NCBI GenBank assembly: GCA_029449245.1 | Contig: JANATF010000007.1 | Location: 1,612,001-1,676,000, forward strand | From: Mortierella alpina | Taxonomy: Eukaryota; Mortierellomycota; Mortierellomycetes; Mortierellales; Mortierellaceae | Length of the DNA: 64,000 bases | Reading direction: 5' to 3' | Part shown: positions 45,391 to 57,797 of the stretch, in pieces | Layout of the letters: every line of letters starts with the position of its first letter | How positions within the stretch are numbered: position 1 is the stretch's first letter | Position numbers and translations under genes: made by a program | Notes under the pieces: model-generated | Seen by the model: the letters and a program-made list of their open reading frames with translations, nothing else | What the model was told of the DNA's origin: nothing | Database searches by the model: none

Positions 45391-46721
45391 TTAGTATCCT
45401 CCACCGCCACCGCGGCTGAAGCCACGGCCACGAGGGGCGCCACGGGGAGCACCACGAGGAGCACCACGGCCACGGGGAGCGCCGAAGCCTCCACGGCCAC
45501 CACGAGGAGCACCAAAGCCTCCACGAGCACCGCCTCTGCTGCCACCGCGAGCTATTGGATGGGATGAACAGATAACGAAGTATGTGAGAAACATGGTTGT
45601 CTGCCATGTCATAGATGCTGCATGGTAGAACATGGATAGCACTTACCACCGCCACGTCCACCACGTCCGGCGTTCATTCCCTGCATGCCTCCGCGCTTGG
45701 CGACTAGAAACACAAGCACAGCATATAGACCGTTAGTGGCATGTTCATGGGCGCGGTGCAGAAAAGATAGTAAGGCACCATTCAGGCACATTCCATGAAT
45801 CCCACTCAATGTTAACCACTTACCCTTTCCGCCAACAACCTTGGGCTTGGGGAGGAAGCGCTCCAAAGGCAGCAACTTGTCGGGAGCAATGAAGACCTTA
45901 TCGTTGGCCTTGAAGGAGGTGGCAACCATGCCATCCTGAAGCTTGATTGTGAAGTACAGCTCGTTCATGGGTCCGAGAATCTCATCGACCTTTCCGATCT
46001 GGCTCTTGTTCTCGAGGTAGATAGGGGCGTTGAAGTAAGGGATCTTGACGTTGGTCGACTTGCAGACCATCTCTCCTTCGCAGGCGTGCATGAACTGACC
46101 GATCTCTGTAAACAAATTGAAGATATAGGAAGAACAATGAGCTACTGTTAATAAATAGTCCCTAAAGAGTGTCTGGAAGACTTGGACCTTCCATAAGCGA
46201 GGGCCTATTGTGTGAGGCTATCCTTGTGATCCACAAGTGGTCGATTTTCTTTGTTGCAGGGGTTTCAAATGCCTCTCACAATTAAAGTAGCGAGTGCGGC
46301 CCTCTTTTTGTTGGTATTGATTGTTGCTGGTCCAGTGGGTGAGCGGTGCTGTCCAACATCCTGGAGATGTCCGATATCCGCAGTGTAAGATGACCATAGA
46401 GAGTTGTCGTGGGATCCTGAGTGAGAGATGGGGTGTTCATATCCATTGTTAATCGTACCAGTAACACTCTCTGGTGGGCCGAAGGAAGGGGCACCGCCGA
46501 AGCCGCCACGACCACCGCGGGAACCACCACCGAAACCGCCACGACCTAAGAAGGGTGAGAGCGCAAAAAAAAAAAAAAAAAAAAAGTAAACAAAAAGGTT
46601 CAACGTTGCGATTAGTATGCGAGATACAGAGCCGGTATGGAGAGAGAGGTGCGGCCGAGAAGGAGAGAGACTGCAAGTTCTATGTACCTCCACGTGGAGC
46701 GCCTCTGCCTCTAAAGCTCAT
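45391..46721 (-). CDS. GAR1: H/ACA ribonucleoprotein subunit GAR1
   Basis: Five minus-strand exons: 46721-46688, 46545-46459, 46105-45824, 45703-45647, 45551-45391. All are in phase; 206 aa. The N-terminus is a short Arg/Gly-rich domain ([12 protein letters not shown]...). The conserved core follows: [73 protein letters not shown] and LPKPK. The C-terminal tail repeats RGGFGAPRG and GAPRG units. GAR1 is a core protein of nucleolar H/ACA snoRNPs, which pseudouridylate rRNA and snRNA. The A tract at about 46566-46585 lies in intron 1. It is divergent from RPN2 across about 800 bases. Confidence 0.97.
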
Positions 46722-47522
46722 GATTGATATTGATTGGGGGGTAGGGAAAGAGGAGAATGGGGATGGGAGGATGGAGGGATCAGTGGAGGGGGTGTTTGAA
46801 TGCAAAAAAGAAGAGTTTCTTTTTTTGTTTATGTCCTGCGTGGCTTATGGGAGGCAACAAGGACTGCCTTGAATTTGCCGGTTGGTGGCAAATGCGCCAT
46901 AGAGAGAAGATAAGTCTACCCAAGTGTCTTTGTACAATAGAGCTTCTCGCCAGGAAACACAATGCCTCAGCTGCCGGTGCCTCTCACAGAGGATTGAAAG
47001 CTCCCTTGTCCTATAGAGTCTGGAACACTCAACGCTTTGCCTCCAATGCTCGCCATGACGTCTATCTCTTTCGACACTAGTAGATTAAATATTGAAAAAG
47101 TCAAAGGTAGCCCACATATCTGGCCACCATACTGCTACTCCTTTTGTTTAACTTCTAACGATGAGCATCCAGAGTTGTGCACTGAGCAGAGGGATCTATG
47201 TGAACGCTTCAAGGATACGGCCATGGACATCAAGTGGTAGACTCCGCGATTGGGCCTACTGTGACGTAATAATTTTGCATTCGCGCCTCGCAGGCAGACC
47301 GCCTCGACGCGTAAGTTCGGCGGCACATCTTTTTCCACCTTTATTCCCCTGTTACTGTCCTGCCCTGTCCGCATTACATACATCCCAATCGACCTGTTCT
47401 CCCGCCACTCCCTTTAGAATCCCTCGCTCAAGTGTAGAACGTCGACGCCCACTCCCTTGACCCCCCGTTTCGATTCTGACCATCGACCAGTCGCCTACAG
47501 CATACCTCAAACAATTGCAACC
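46722..47522. promoter_or_regulatory. Divergent promoter region of GAR1 and RPN2
   Basis: No gene is seen. The only motif of note is GGTGGCAAA at 46884-46892. The RPN2-proximal part (47320-47460) is pyrimidine-rich. Confidence 0.6.
46884..46892 (+). promoter_or_regulatory. Exact PACE-like motif GGTGGCAAA
   Basis: GGTGGCAAA is the Rpn4-bound proteasome-associated control element known from Saccharomycotina. Here it lies 631 bases before the RPN2 start codon and 163 bases before the GAR1 start codon. An Rpn4-like factor is not established for this lineage, so function is only a possibility. Confidence 0.3.
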
Positions 47523-50500
47523 ATGGTCGGACTTACCTCTGCCGGTAATGAAAGGAAGCACGGGCTGCCTGTTTCTATGCCAGGTTCAACGAGGGTCAAG
47601 ACAGCAAACTATAGAGCCTTTCCACTAATGTATCGATAACGCATCTTGTCATAGCTGGCGTCATCGCCCTCCTGGATGAACATGACGATGACCTCAAGGT
47701 CTACGCCCTTCAAAAGCTGAACGGTATCGTGGATCAGTTCTGGGCAGAGATTTCTGACGCTGTTTCGAAAATGTAAGCAGGAACTCGCCTTTGAACCACT
47801 TGCGCCCCCCAAATTCGATCGTATCGCTGGCTATTAACCACTCTTATCACTCAACTTGGCCCTGCGATTCGTAAACTAGCGAGATCATGTACGAAGATAC
47901 ACAGTTCAAGGATCGGCAGCTAGCAGCCTTGGTCGCATCAAAGGTGTACTATCACCTTGGCGAGTTTGACGACTCGCTCAACTTTGCACTCGGAGCAGGC
48001 AACCTTTTCGATCTTTCATTGAAGTCAGAATACGTCGATACCATTGTCTGTGAGTGAAGCCCCAAGCTGCCCTCTTTTGTTTTATTTCTTGCGTGACGAA
48101 GGCACAAATGGACACTGATGCGTCGTTTTGACTTTCGTTTATAGCCAAATGCATCGACAAGTACATCACATTGAGAGTACAGGAGCAAGAGGCGCCAGAG
48201 GCTGCAGAACCTATTGACCCCCGACTTGAAGACGTTGTTGAGAAGATGTTTGAGAGATGCTATCAGGATGGAGAATATAAACAGGTTGGTGATTACGAAG
48301 GGTTATCCACAAGGTTGTACTGAAGTTGCTTTTCAATAGCATGGTCTAACATTGTTTGCTTTCTATTCTAGGCTGTTGGAATTGCGCTGGAGGCACACCG
48401 ACTGAATGTTGTCGAGTACTCAATCAAAGCTGGCGGACCATCCAATATTCTCCCATACGTCTACGAGTTGACGATGACTGTCGTTTTGGACCAGGCATAC
48501 CGTAACACCTTGCTCCAATTGCTCGTGGACCAGTTCCGTATACTCGAAGAACCCGACTACGTGTCCATCAACCAGTGCCTTGTGCATCTGGGGGATCACG
48601 CGTCCAGCGCGCATTTGCTTCAAACTCTCATCAATTCAGAAGTCCAGGTATGTACCAAAGCCGCCCCTCTACTTCCATTCAGCATTTAAACGACTGGTTG
48701 CCATGTAATCTAACTGTGGTCATCTGTCCCCCATCCTTGTTTAAACTTGCCAGCACGATCTCTTGACGGCATACCAGCTCGCTTTCGATCTCGAGAACAA
48801 TGCTACGCAAAAGTACCTCACTAAGGTTGCAGACGCACTTCCCAAGGAGTCCAGCGAGGCTGCCCAGCCAAAGTTTGACAAGATCAAATCCATTTTGTCA
48901 GGAAAGGAGACTATCAAGCTGCAGCTGGAGTTCCTCTGCCGTAACAACCACACCGACATGCTCATTCTTAAAAACTCTAAGGTATGCCACGGACAAGCGA
49001 TTTGACATACCCGGTTTATTTACGTTTTTGTGATGCTAACTATCGGTGTCCTTTATAGACCGTGCTCGACCCTCGCTTCTCGATCTACCACTCTGCGGTC
49101 ACCTTCGCCAATGCCTTTATGAACGCCGGCACGACGAGCGACGATTTTCTTCGACAGAACCTCGAGTGGCTGTCTCGTGCCACCAACTGGTCCAAGTTCA
49201 GTGCAACCGCTGCTCTGGGAGTTATCCACAAGGGACATCTTTCTCAGGGACAGAATCTCCTCGCACCTTATCTTCCCCAGGACGCTGTCACTGGTAGCCC
49301 GTACTCGGAGGGTGGTTCGCTTTTCGCCCTTGGTTTGATTCATGCCAACCATGGTGGTGAGGTTCTGGATTATCTTCGAGGCATCTTGAGAGATACTCAG
49401 ATCGAGGTTTTGCAGCACGGTGCGTGCTTGGGTCTCGGAACTGCAGGCATGGCTACTGACAATGACGGTAAGACCTAAAAGCACACATCTGCGGTCTCTT
49501 CAATATACTTCACAAGACACGCGAAATTGATAACTTAACATGTTCTTTCATAGATATCTACGAGGAGTTGAAGAACGTTCTTTTCAGTGACAGCGCTATT
49601 GGAGGCGAAGCCGCGGGGTTGGCAATGGGAATGGTGATGCTCGGCACTGCATCCGAGAAGGCATTGGACGAGATGCTGCAGTACGCTCATGACACCCAGC
49701 ACGAGAAGATTATCCGCGGTCTGGCCGTTGGTATCTCATTGGTGATGTATGGCAAGGAAGATGCTGCGGATGCATTGATTGAGAAGCTCTCTGCGGATAA
49801 GGATCCCATCTTGCGTTATGGAGGCATGTACACCATTGCCATGGCATACTGCGGTACCGGCAACAACAAGGCCATTCGTCGTCTACTCCATGTTGCTGTG
49901 AGTGATGTGAATGACGACGTTCGCCGCGCTGCTGTCACAGCCCTCGGGTTCATTTTGTTCCGCGCCTACAAGCAAGTTCCTCGTATCGTCCAACTGCTCT
50001 CCGAGAGTTACAACCCCCATGTGCGCTATGGAGCATGTCTCGCCCTTGGTATCTCTTGTGCAGGAACTGGATCGTTGGACGCCATTGAGTTGCTCGAGCC
50101 CATGACCAAGGACAACGTCGACTTTGTTCGCCAGGGTGCTTTCATCGCTTTGGCAATGATTTTGATGCAACAGAACGAGGTCCAGAACCCCAAGGTGGCT
50201 GGCGTTCGCACTATGTACGAGGAGGTCATCAAGAAGAAGAATGAGGATGCTCTTGCCAAGTTTGGAGCTGTACTCGGCCAGGGAATCATTGATGCTGGTA
50301 AAGATAACTTTTGCCACGCCAAAGATGTGCATGTGGGTCTTGCAGCACTTTGTGTGAGCACCATGATTAACAGGTCAAATCTTACACTACTCTTTTTTAG
50401 GTGGAAGAAACGTTACTATTTCAATGCAGTCGCGCTCTGGACACTCCAACATGCCAGCCATTGTCGGTGTTGCACTTTTTACGCAATTTTGGTACTGGTT

Positions 50501-51301
50501 CCCAGCAAGTCATTTCCTTAGCTTGGCTTTCACCCCAACAGCCATCATTGGCGTGAACGCAGACCTCAATATGCCCGAGATCGAGTTCACCTCCAACACA
50601 AAGCCATCTCAGTTTGCATATATCCCCGCTACCAAACCCCCAACGGCCAATGTTGTCGAGAAGGTTGCCACTGCCGTTCTTTCGACCACAGCAAAGGCCC
50701 AGGCAAAGGCAAAGAAGGCAAAGGGTGCTGAGACGGAAGCCATGGATGAGGATGAGAAGCCTGAGGAAAAGGTAAAGCCAGTGTTTTTCTGATCAGTTGC
50801 AGAGTGTTTTGAAGCACACAACTACGTGACCCGCCATTGACCACGGACATATGCCCATGTGTTTCCAATTGATCCAATAGACGGAAGAGGCAAAGGAGGA
50901 AGCGAAGGCACCAGCCAAGCCCAAGAAGGAGCCCACGTTCGAGAAGTTGGGTAACCTCGCAAGGGTTCTTCCCGCACAGCTGAAGTACATTTCCTTCGAC
51001 AAGGAGGCAAGATATGTGCCAGTAAAGAAGGTAAGCATGGGATGCGCAAAGCACGCTACAGATGCCATTCCTGTAGTGATTCATTCTTCATACTGACTCT
51101 TGCCCCTCACCGAATTCACAGGACGTTACGGGAGGCATTGTTGTTCTTCAGGATAACAGGAGCGGCGAGCCAGAGACCTTGATTCCAACGACAACGGCCA
51201 CTGCAACAGCTTCCGCCGTCACTGCGGACTCTAAGATGGAGGTGGAAGAGGAGGAGGCACCCTTGCCCGAGCCCTTCACCTACCCATTCGACCGCGAATA
51301 A
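47523..51301 (+). CDS. RPN2: 26S proteasome regulatory subunit RPN2 (PSMD1)
   Basis: Eleven exons: 47523-47544, 47655-47772, 47880-48049, 48145-48284, 48372-48647, 48754-48981, 49059-49467, 49554-50297, 50401-50771, 50881-51030, 51122-51301. All are in phase; 935 aa, as expected for Rpn2/PSMD1. The N-terminal helical rod ([21 protein letters not shown]) is followed by the toroid of PC repeats (for example [54 protein letters not shown]), then [28 protein letters not shown] and a Lys/Glu-rich linker ([11 protein letters not shown]). The end is [12 protein letters not shown], a recognised Rpn2 C-terminus that anchors Rpn13 in yeast and human. It is the largest scaffold of the 19S base. AATAAA follows 61 bases after the stop. 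Confidence 0.98.
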
Positions 51302-51361
51302 GGCCACGCCTCCTACTCGCGTCCTTGACCACTGAACAAAAGAATGAAAAATCGACTCTAA

Positions 51362-51367
51362 AATAAA
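51362..51367 (+). terminator. Poly(A) signal AATAAA of RPN2
   Basis: Canonical signal 61 bases after the RPN2 stop, within the 261-base tandem gap before GUF1. Confidence 0.6.
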
Positions 51368-51562
51368 GCGTACCTTTTTTTTTGACTTGGTGCTCGTGGG
51401 TCGATGCATTCTTTTGAACTACCCCAAATGATACCAGTCACGATCCACACAGTATTTACGGCTGAGCTCCGAGCATTCGAGCTGAAGCATTCGACCTAAA
51501 AGCATTCGTATAGCACCAGCCTAAAGGAGACCAGATTCAGTATAGGCACAGGCCGGATTCGC

Positions 51563-54500
51563 ATGCTTGGAGCAGGGAAATTGCATTTCACGGCCACATC
51601 GTTGGCCGTGTCCAGACATCTTTGGATCGAGACTGTCGGCAACTCCTCAACGCGGATATTTCTCCGGTCAGTGCGTCCAACAGGCCTAGTAAGGCCACTG
51701 AAGACTACTGGGAGCGGATGGAGGTTCTACTCCTCCGACAGCACATCTGGAGTATCAAAGCTGGAACCGGGTCAAGGATACAGGGTAAGAGAGCCCTTCA
51801 CCACGGAGCTGGATCGATCAATGGGAGTCAGGACTCGCAAGATCTCATGTTTTTCATACTCAAACCCCCACCGCCCTCAAAAACCACTTGTACTATCCAG
51901 ATGCAACCCAACTCTCTTGGGTCTGTGGAACTCGAAACCTTTGGTGTGGACCAGATCAGGAACTTTAGTATCATTGCACATGTCGGTAATGTTAAAACCT
52001 GAAAGCCATGGACTTGAGCAAATTTGGAGTATGGGAAAAAAATATCATATTGACAAGACTTGCTGTTTCTTATGTGTCGGGTAACCTAGATCATGGCAAG
52101 AGCACACTGGCAGACAGGTAACATCAGTGACTGGACAGGAAGGGAAAATTATCCGGCAATGAAGACGCAAATGTTTCATGGAGGGAGGTGCTCACAAGAG
52201 TGTTCTCTCTTTTTCTATTCGTCTTGTAAGGTTATTGGAGTTGGCGCAGACGATCACGAAACGGAAAGACAACAAGCAGGTTCTGGACAAATTGAGAGTC
52301 GAGAGAGAGCGTGGGATCACAGTTAAAGCGCAGGTAATGGAGTGTTCGGTGCGGATCATTTGTTTGACGTGTAGTATCTCTCGTAAAGTGTTGGCACTCA
52401 GCTTCCATGCTAATCCATCGTCGTTGCGGGATATATGTTTGAGTTTTTGTCTAATTGGAACGCGATCTTGCCTTTTGACTCTCGTCTAGAGTGCGTCCAT
52501 GTTTTATGAATACAAAGGGAAAAAGTATCTCCTGAACCTGATCGACACTCCGGTACTGATTCAACTTTGGCTTCCTGCAAAGATCGGGACATCGCGCCTC
52601 CCAAGGAATAACAAACGACTGATCAGTTTGAAAATGAAACAACTCTAGGGCCACATGGACTTTAATTTCGAGGTATCGCGGTCCTTGGCTGCATGCCAGG
52701 GCACACTCTTGCTCGTTGATGCGGCGCAAGGCATCCAAGCCCAAACGGTCGCCAACTTTTATCTGGCATTTGGTCAAGATATCAAGATCCTCCCAGTGAT
52801 CAACAAGGTATTGGGTTCTAATCGCTTTCAATGCTCCAGCATGCCTCAGCCTTCATAAAAAAATGGCGTCCTTTTTTTTTTTAACTAGTCGAGTTTTCTT
52901 TTTTTTTGTCCCCGCACGCAACGTTACTAGATTGATCTCCCGTCTGCAGAGCCAGAGCGGGTCGCATCACAGATTGAAGTCGCGTTCGAAATGCCAGCTA
53001 GCGAGTGCTTACAGATTTCAGCAAAGTCCAACTTGAATGTCGATCAGATCCTACCGACCATCATCAACTCTGTTCCACCGTAAGTTTGGCCGTGACTGAA
53101 GAAGAGGAGATGTCACCCACCACGCCTACTTTTCGCAATGACGGCTCACACCTCCTGGGCGTCCTACCTATGATTTTTCACTACTACTTTCACTAGACCT
53201 TCTGGAGATATCAATAAGCCATTCAAAGCACTACTGTTCGACTCCTGGCATGACACCTATGTTGGCGTCGTTTGCTTAATGGCTGTGCTTGACGGTCGTG
53301 TCAAGAAAGGTTCGTATCAGGCAGAGGAGACTGATGCTAAGAAATCGCACCTCTGGGCATCAATACGACCTTGAAAAAAAGGAAAGAAGAGAGAGACTAA
53401 TCGCTTTTTTTTTTTTTTGGTAATATACTCGCTCTTGACAGGGGACAAGATTGTATCGGCACATTCAGAACGGAAATATGAAGTAACAGAGACTGGTATC
53501 ATGTACCCGGAGCAAACCCCAACCACCTCATTGTAAGCGCTTTTGCCAACCACTATTAGTATAATCTTTTTGAAATTACATGTCAATGTTCACGAAATTG
53601 GGCTAACTCTTCCGTTTATTTACTCCACATCTACATAGACAGGCTGGCCAAGTGGGATACTTTGTTCTGAACATGAAGACGCTGAGCGAGTCGCATGTCG
53701 GAGATACGTTCTTTGACCACAAGAATATTGGGACACCCATGCCTGGTTTCGTTCCAGCCAAGCCGATGGTATGGGCTGGTATTTTCCCCATTGACACGGC
53801 AGATTTCGAGAAGCTGGACCACAGCATTGCCAAGCTGACGTTGAGTGACTCGTCGGTGATGGTCCAGAAGGAAACCAGTGTGGCCTTGGGACAGGGATGG
53901 CGTCTGGGCTTTTTGGGAACGTTGCATATGGACGTGTTCCGTCAACGTCTTGAGCAGGTAAGCGAATATGATTACAATTTTTTTTTGATTATATTTCAGT
54001 TGCTGGGTACTTGAGGAAGCAAATGATTTCTCATAGGACATATGCCATCTCTTTTTAATCGCACTTTTAGGAGTACGACGCCAATATTATCATCACGGCA
54101 CCGACCGTGCCTTACAGGATTGAGTTCCGCGACGGGTCCGAGAAACTGATTCGGAACCCCACAGAGTTTCCAGAAATGGACGAGATCAGCTGGAAGGTCC
54201 GAAGTGTACAGGAACCCATGGTGCGATCCACCATGATCTTTCCTCAAGAGTATCTTGGTGACATCATGGTCCTTTGCGGAGTAAGTTGTCCCACCTTTTC
54301 TTTTCTGTGCTCTGTAGAATTATGTTATCGTGCTCCACAATGTCTTCACTGACGGCAAAAAAAACTATCGTTTAGTCGCGGCGAGGCGTTCAATTAGAAC
54401 ACACGTATCTGGACGAGAACCGCGTGCTGCTCAAGTATAGACTTCCGCTGGCTGAAGTCGTGACAGATTTCCATGATGAATTGAAGGGTCGTTCCAGCGG

Positions 54501-55157
54501 GTTTGCGTCCTTTGACTATGAAGAGGATGGATACGATGATGCCGATCTCGTCAAGGTAACAAATTTTTGGTCTACTGTCGTCTTCCTTGCAAACTTGAGA
54601 TGGTTGGAAGGGTACAGCGCGTATTGACAGCCATACTATTTATATACCTTTTTCTCTTTTTTTCTTTGTTTGTTTTCGGTAGATGAACATTGTTCTGAAC
54701 TCCAAGCCTGTGGATGCACTATCAATCATTCTTCATCGTTCCCAGGCCGAGATCGTCGGTCGGGACTGGGTCAAGCGATTGAAAAGCCTACTGTCGCGAC
54801 AACTCTTTGAGATCGTCATCCAGGCCTCAGTCGGAAACAAGATCATTGCTCGCGAAGGTTTAAGCGCTATGCGCAAGAACGTCACTGCCAAGTGCTATGG
54901 TGGCGACGTCTCGCGAAAGATGAAGTTGCTCAACAAGCAGGTAAAAACAACAACAGAACTTGGTCATACTACTCTTTTGATACCAAAACAAAATTATTGC
55001 ATACATCTTCGTATTCATCACCAAGCCCTTTCATTTTTTTTTCTTTCGTTCTTTCCAATGTTTTTAGAAAGAGGGAAAGAAGCGGATGAAGGCCATCGGC
55101 GGCGTGGAAGTCAGCCAAGAGGCGTTTTATGACTTTATGTCCAAGAAAAAGAAGTAG
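51563..55157 (+). CDS. GUF1: Mitochondrial translation factor GUF1 (EF4/LepA GTPase)
   Basis: Fourteen exons: 51563-51784, 51901-51985, 52090-52117, 52231-52333, 52490-52552, 52649-52807, 52931-53079, 53197-53309, 53442-53532, 53639-53957, 54071-54280, 54376-54555, 54683-54940, 55068-55157. All are in phase; 689 aa. Residues 1 to about 60 are Arg/Ser-rich, a probable mitochondrial presequence. The GTPase motifs are AHVDHGKST (split by an intron), RERGIT, DTPGH (split by an intron) and NKID. LepA signatures include [49 protein letters not shown], and the LepA-specific C-terminal domain ([36 protein letters not shown]). It acts on mitochondrial ribosomes, promoting back-translocation or fidelity under stress. 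The tiny exon 3 (28 bases) and GTTCGT donor of exon 8 are unusual. Confidence 0.97.
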
Positions 55158-55305
55158 ATTCGATATGCATCATTGTAGAACAATACACCTCATAGACATA
55201 TTCATCTACATTTGAATATCTGCTTTATATTTTTCTATTAACACTCTGGTGCTCTATAGTGCACTCTTGTACATGACTTTCCCCTTCGTCCTTCCTTCCT
55301 TCCTT

Positions 55306-57797
55306 CTAATCATCATGTGTATCGATGCCCAGTTGATCCAAGTACGCCACACGACGGTGTTCATAAATCGTCACCGCATCTCGTGTGTTTTCCTGTTCCC
55401 ATGCCAACACCGAAGGACTGACCTGTCGAGGGTTCGACACAGATTTAGGCCGCATGTTGATATGGATTTCATCGTTCAAGGACTGCACACTCGCATCACA
55501 CAAGGCTGCTGCTGCTGCCTCCTTTGGTTCCTCAAGAGGTGTCTTGATCATATCCGACAACTCCTCGCCCACCACACTCACGAGCGCCTTCATCTCGGGA
55601 ACGATACCCGTCATCTGCATGAACGCGTGCGAGACCCCGCTTACGATTCGGAGCGTGTCGCTCTTCAGATCGACAGCTGCTGCGCGCTTGGCACGACGCA
55701 TCTTGGCCATGAAGATGATCGAGTCATCAACAAGAGGGTCCTTCTCGCCCGTGATGATATAGGTCCGAGGATACTGTGCCAGGATAGAGTCTGGAGTGTG
55801 AATCGGCGAAACCAGGTAGTCAGACTTGTGGTCCAAGCCCGGATCGCCTCCAATGTACATCACCATCAGCGCACGCAGCTGGAAAGACAAATACAAAAAA
55901 AAAAGGTTGAGGGTGAACAAAGTGAGGTGGGGTCCTGCCAAGAAAAAAACGAGGAACGTGAAATCAAGACAAAAAACGAAGACTTACGAATGACGATCCA
56001 AGGATTTGGTCATCCAAGAAAGCGGCTTTGCTGTTCAAGGTCATACCGTCACCACGTCCTGGTCTAGCCTTGAGGGAATCGGAAGGAATCGGTCCTCCGG
56101 CCACCTCCTCCTCGACCACAGCCAAATCATCATTGTTGATCCAAAAGTCTAGACCGACCTGCATGCATGGGTAAACGAGTAGTAAGCCCGCGGGCCGAGG
56201 CAGCGCCTGAGGAGACTCAATGATCATGTTCATCACAGAGGCAGCCAGCGTTCCACCACTGTTACAAAAAAAAAGAAAGTATTGGAGACGCGTTAGAAAA
56301 CGGTGAACTAAAAAAAAAAGATGCTGCTCAAAGAAAATGGAATGTAGATCATTCAGTTTTCGAACTTACGCAGAGTCACCCGAAAGCGCGATACGGGGCT
56401 GGAAGTGTCCATTGAGGCCCACACAGGCTCCCTTGGTGTTGACAATCTCGTGGTACACATCAAAGCATTCGTTCAAGCCTGATGGGAATGGGTGCTCGGG
56501 GGCTTTCTTGTAGTCGATACTGACGATGGGGACCTTGGTCTGTGCTGCCCACGACATCAGATAGTCAGCATGGCAGAGAGGGCTCATGGCCACGAAGCTA
56601 TGCCGAAGAAGAAAAAAAAAAGCAATCAAAAAGTTCGTCAAGTTGAACAGCCAGATTTGTCCGATCCCCACTCCCCACCCAAGTGCAAGCAAGCAAAAAA
56701 GTCTTACCCGCCTCCTGGCACATTCAAGATCAAAGACTCAGCCGTGGCAAGCTGCTCTTCTGATCCTACAAAAAAGATGGTCAGCTTCACGGTGGCATCC
56801 GAGTGATGACCGGCAACCTGGGACAGGTGCAGCGTGATCTCCTTGCAGACACCCAGTTTGGGTGCGTTGACCCAGGTCATGGCCCGGATGAGCGGGTGAA
56901 GCATCTTTTCCCAGGACCGGCGCATGTGCGTGGCCGTGATCGTCTTGAGCATCATGTTGTTCTTTTCCACAGCGCGTTTGGGGAAGAAGAGGTAGTACAC
57001 AGAAAACACTGCGGACATGGTATCGCGTAGGATCTTGGGACGGATGTTCTGAGAGGTAAAGAAGCCAGCGTCCAGGGCCGCCAGAATCCAAAGCCCGCGA
57101 GTGTAACCTCGAGTGTAACGACGCGAAAACTATGATTATTCAGGATCCCAACATGCACAGAATGACATAACCGAGTCAGAGATCAGAGAGCGAGAGAAAG
57201 AGAAAGAGAGTGCAGGAGAGCGAGAGATAGAGAAATAAAGTGAAACGAGCGAGGATACGAAGGGTTCCTAAGAGTCGGTATGAGGCTTCTCAAATCCAAG
57301 TTCCAAGTGAGGTCGCGTGGAAAAAAAAAAAAAAAAAAAAAAAAGAGTTTTGGGAAAATCAAGAAGAGGAGATCAAGTTTACCATTTTCTTCTCTGGCTC
57401 AGCAGGTGTGAGGCCGACGAGCAAATCCGCGTGGTGCGCCGCGTAGAGAGTTGTCAGGGCTCCGATGAGGATCTGCCAGGGCGTGTACTTTTTTAACAGG
57501 TTATGCAGTCGTTGGAACGCCCTCGGTCCAGTCGGGGGAACCTTCCGCAGCGCCACATAGCTAACAAAGAAAAAAAAAATCACATATGCACATGCACGCG
57601 CACATTGGATGTCAGTCGCGGAGGTACTACAGGGGTACTTGTGCGTGTATGGGGACACGGTGGTTTTTTGGTTGAGCAAAGCGAAGGGAGGAAGTTGACA
57701 GAAGAGAGAGAGAGAGGACTTGCCTCAGGAAGAGCACGACCACGGCTTGGACCTTATCCCAGGAAGGAGAGGGTCTGCCCGCGATATGGCCAAGCAT
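55306..57797 (-). CDS. Hormone-sensitive-lipase-like alpha/beta hydrolase
   Basis: Six minus-strand exons: 57797-57724, 57560-57383, 57129-56708, 56597-56370, 56258-55988, 55878-55306. All are in phase; 581 aa. The first intron begins GCAAGT (plus-scale 57723-57718), a GC-AG intron. The N-terminus has hydrophobic stretches (VQAVVVLFLSYVAL, WQILIGALTTLYAA) that could anchor the protein in ER or lipid-droplet membranes. The catalytic part matches the HSL family: oxyanion motif VPGGGFVAMS (HGGG in most members), IDYKKAPEHPFP, nucleophile elbow ALSGDSAGGTLAA, acid EKDPLVDDS and His in VSGVSHAFM. The expected reaction is hydrolysis of acyl esters such as diacylglycerol or sterol esters. The Pro replacing the first oxyanion His is notable. 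The tail (residues about 490-581) is an extra low-complexity segment. The convergent gap to GUF1 is 148 bases. Confidence 0.9.

Noticed and set aside
56764-56770. Possible GTAGGA intron donor inside the lipase-like gene
   Set aside because: The frame stays open and family-like through it to VPGGG, so no splice is needed.
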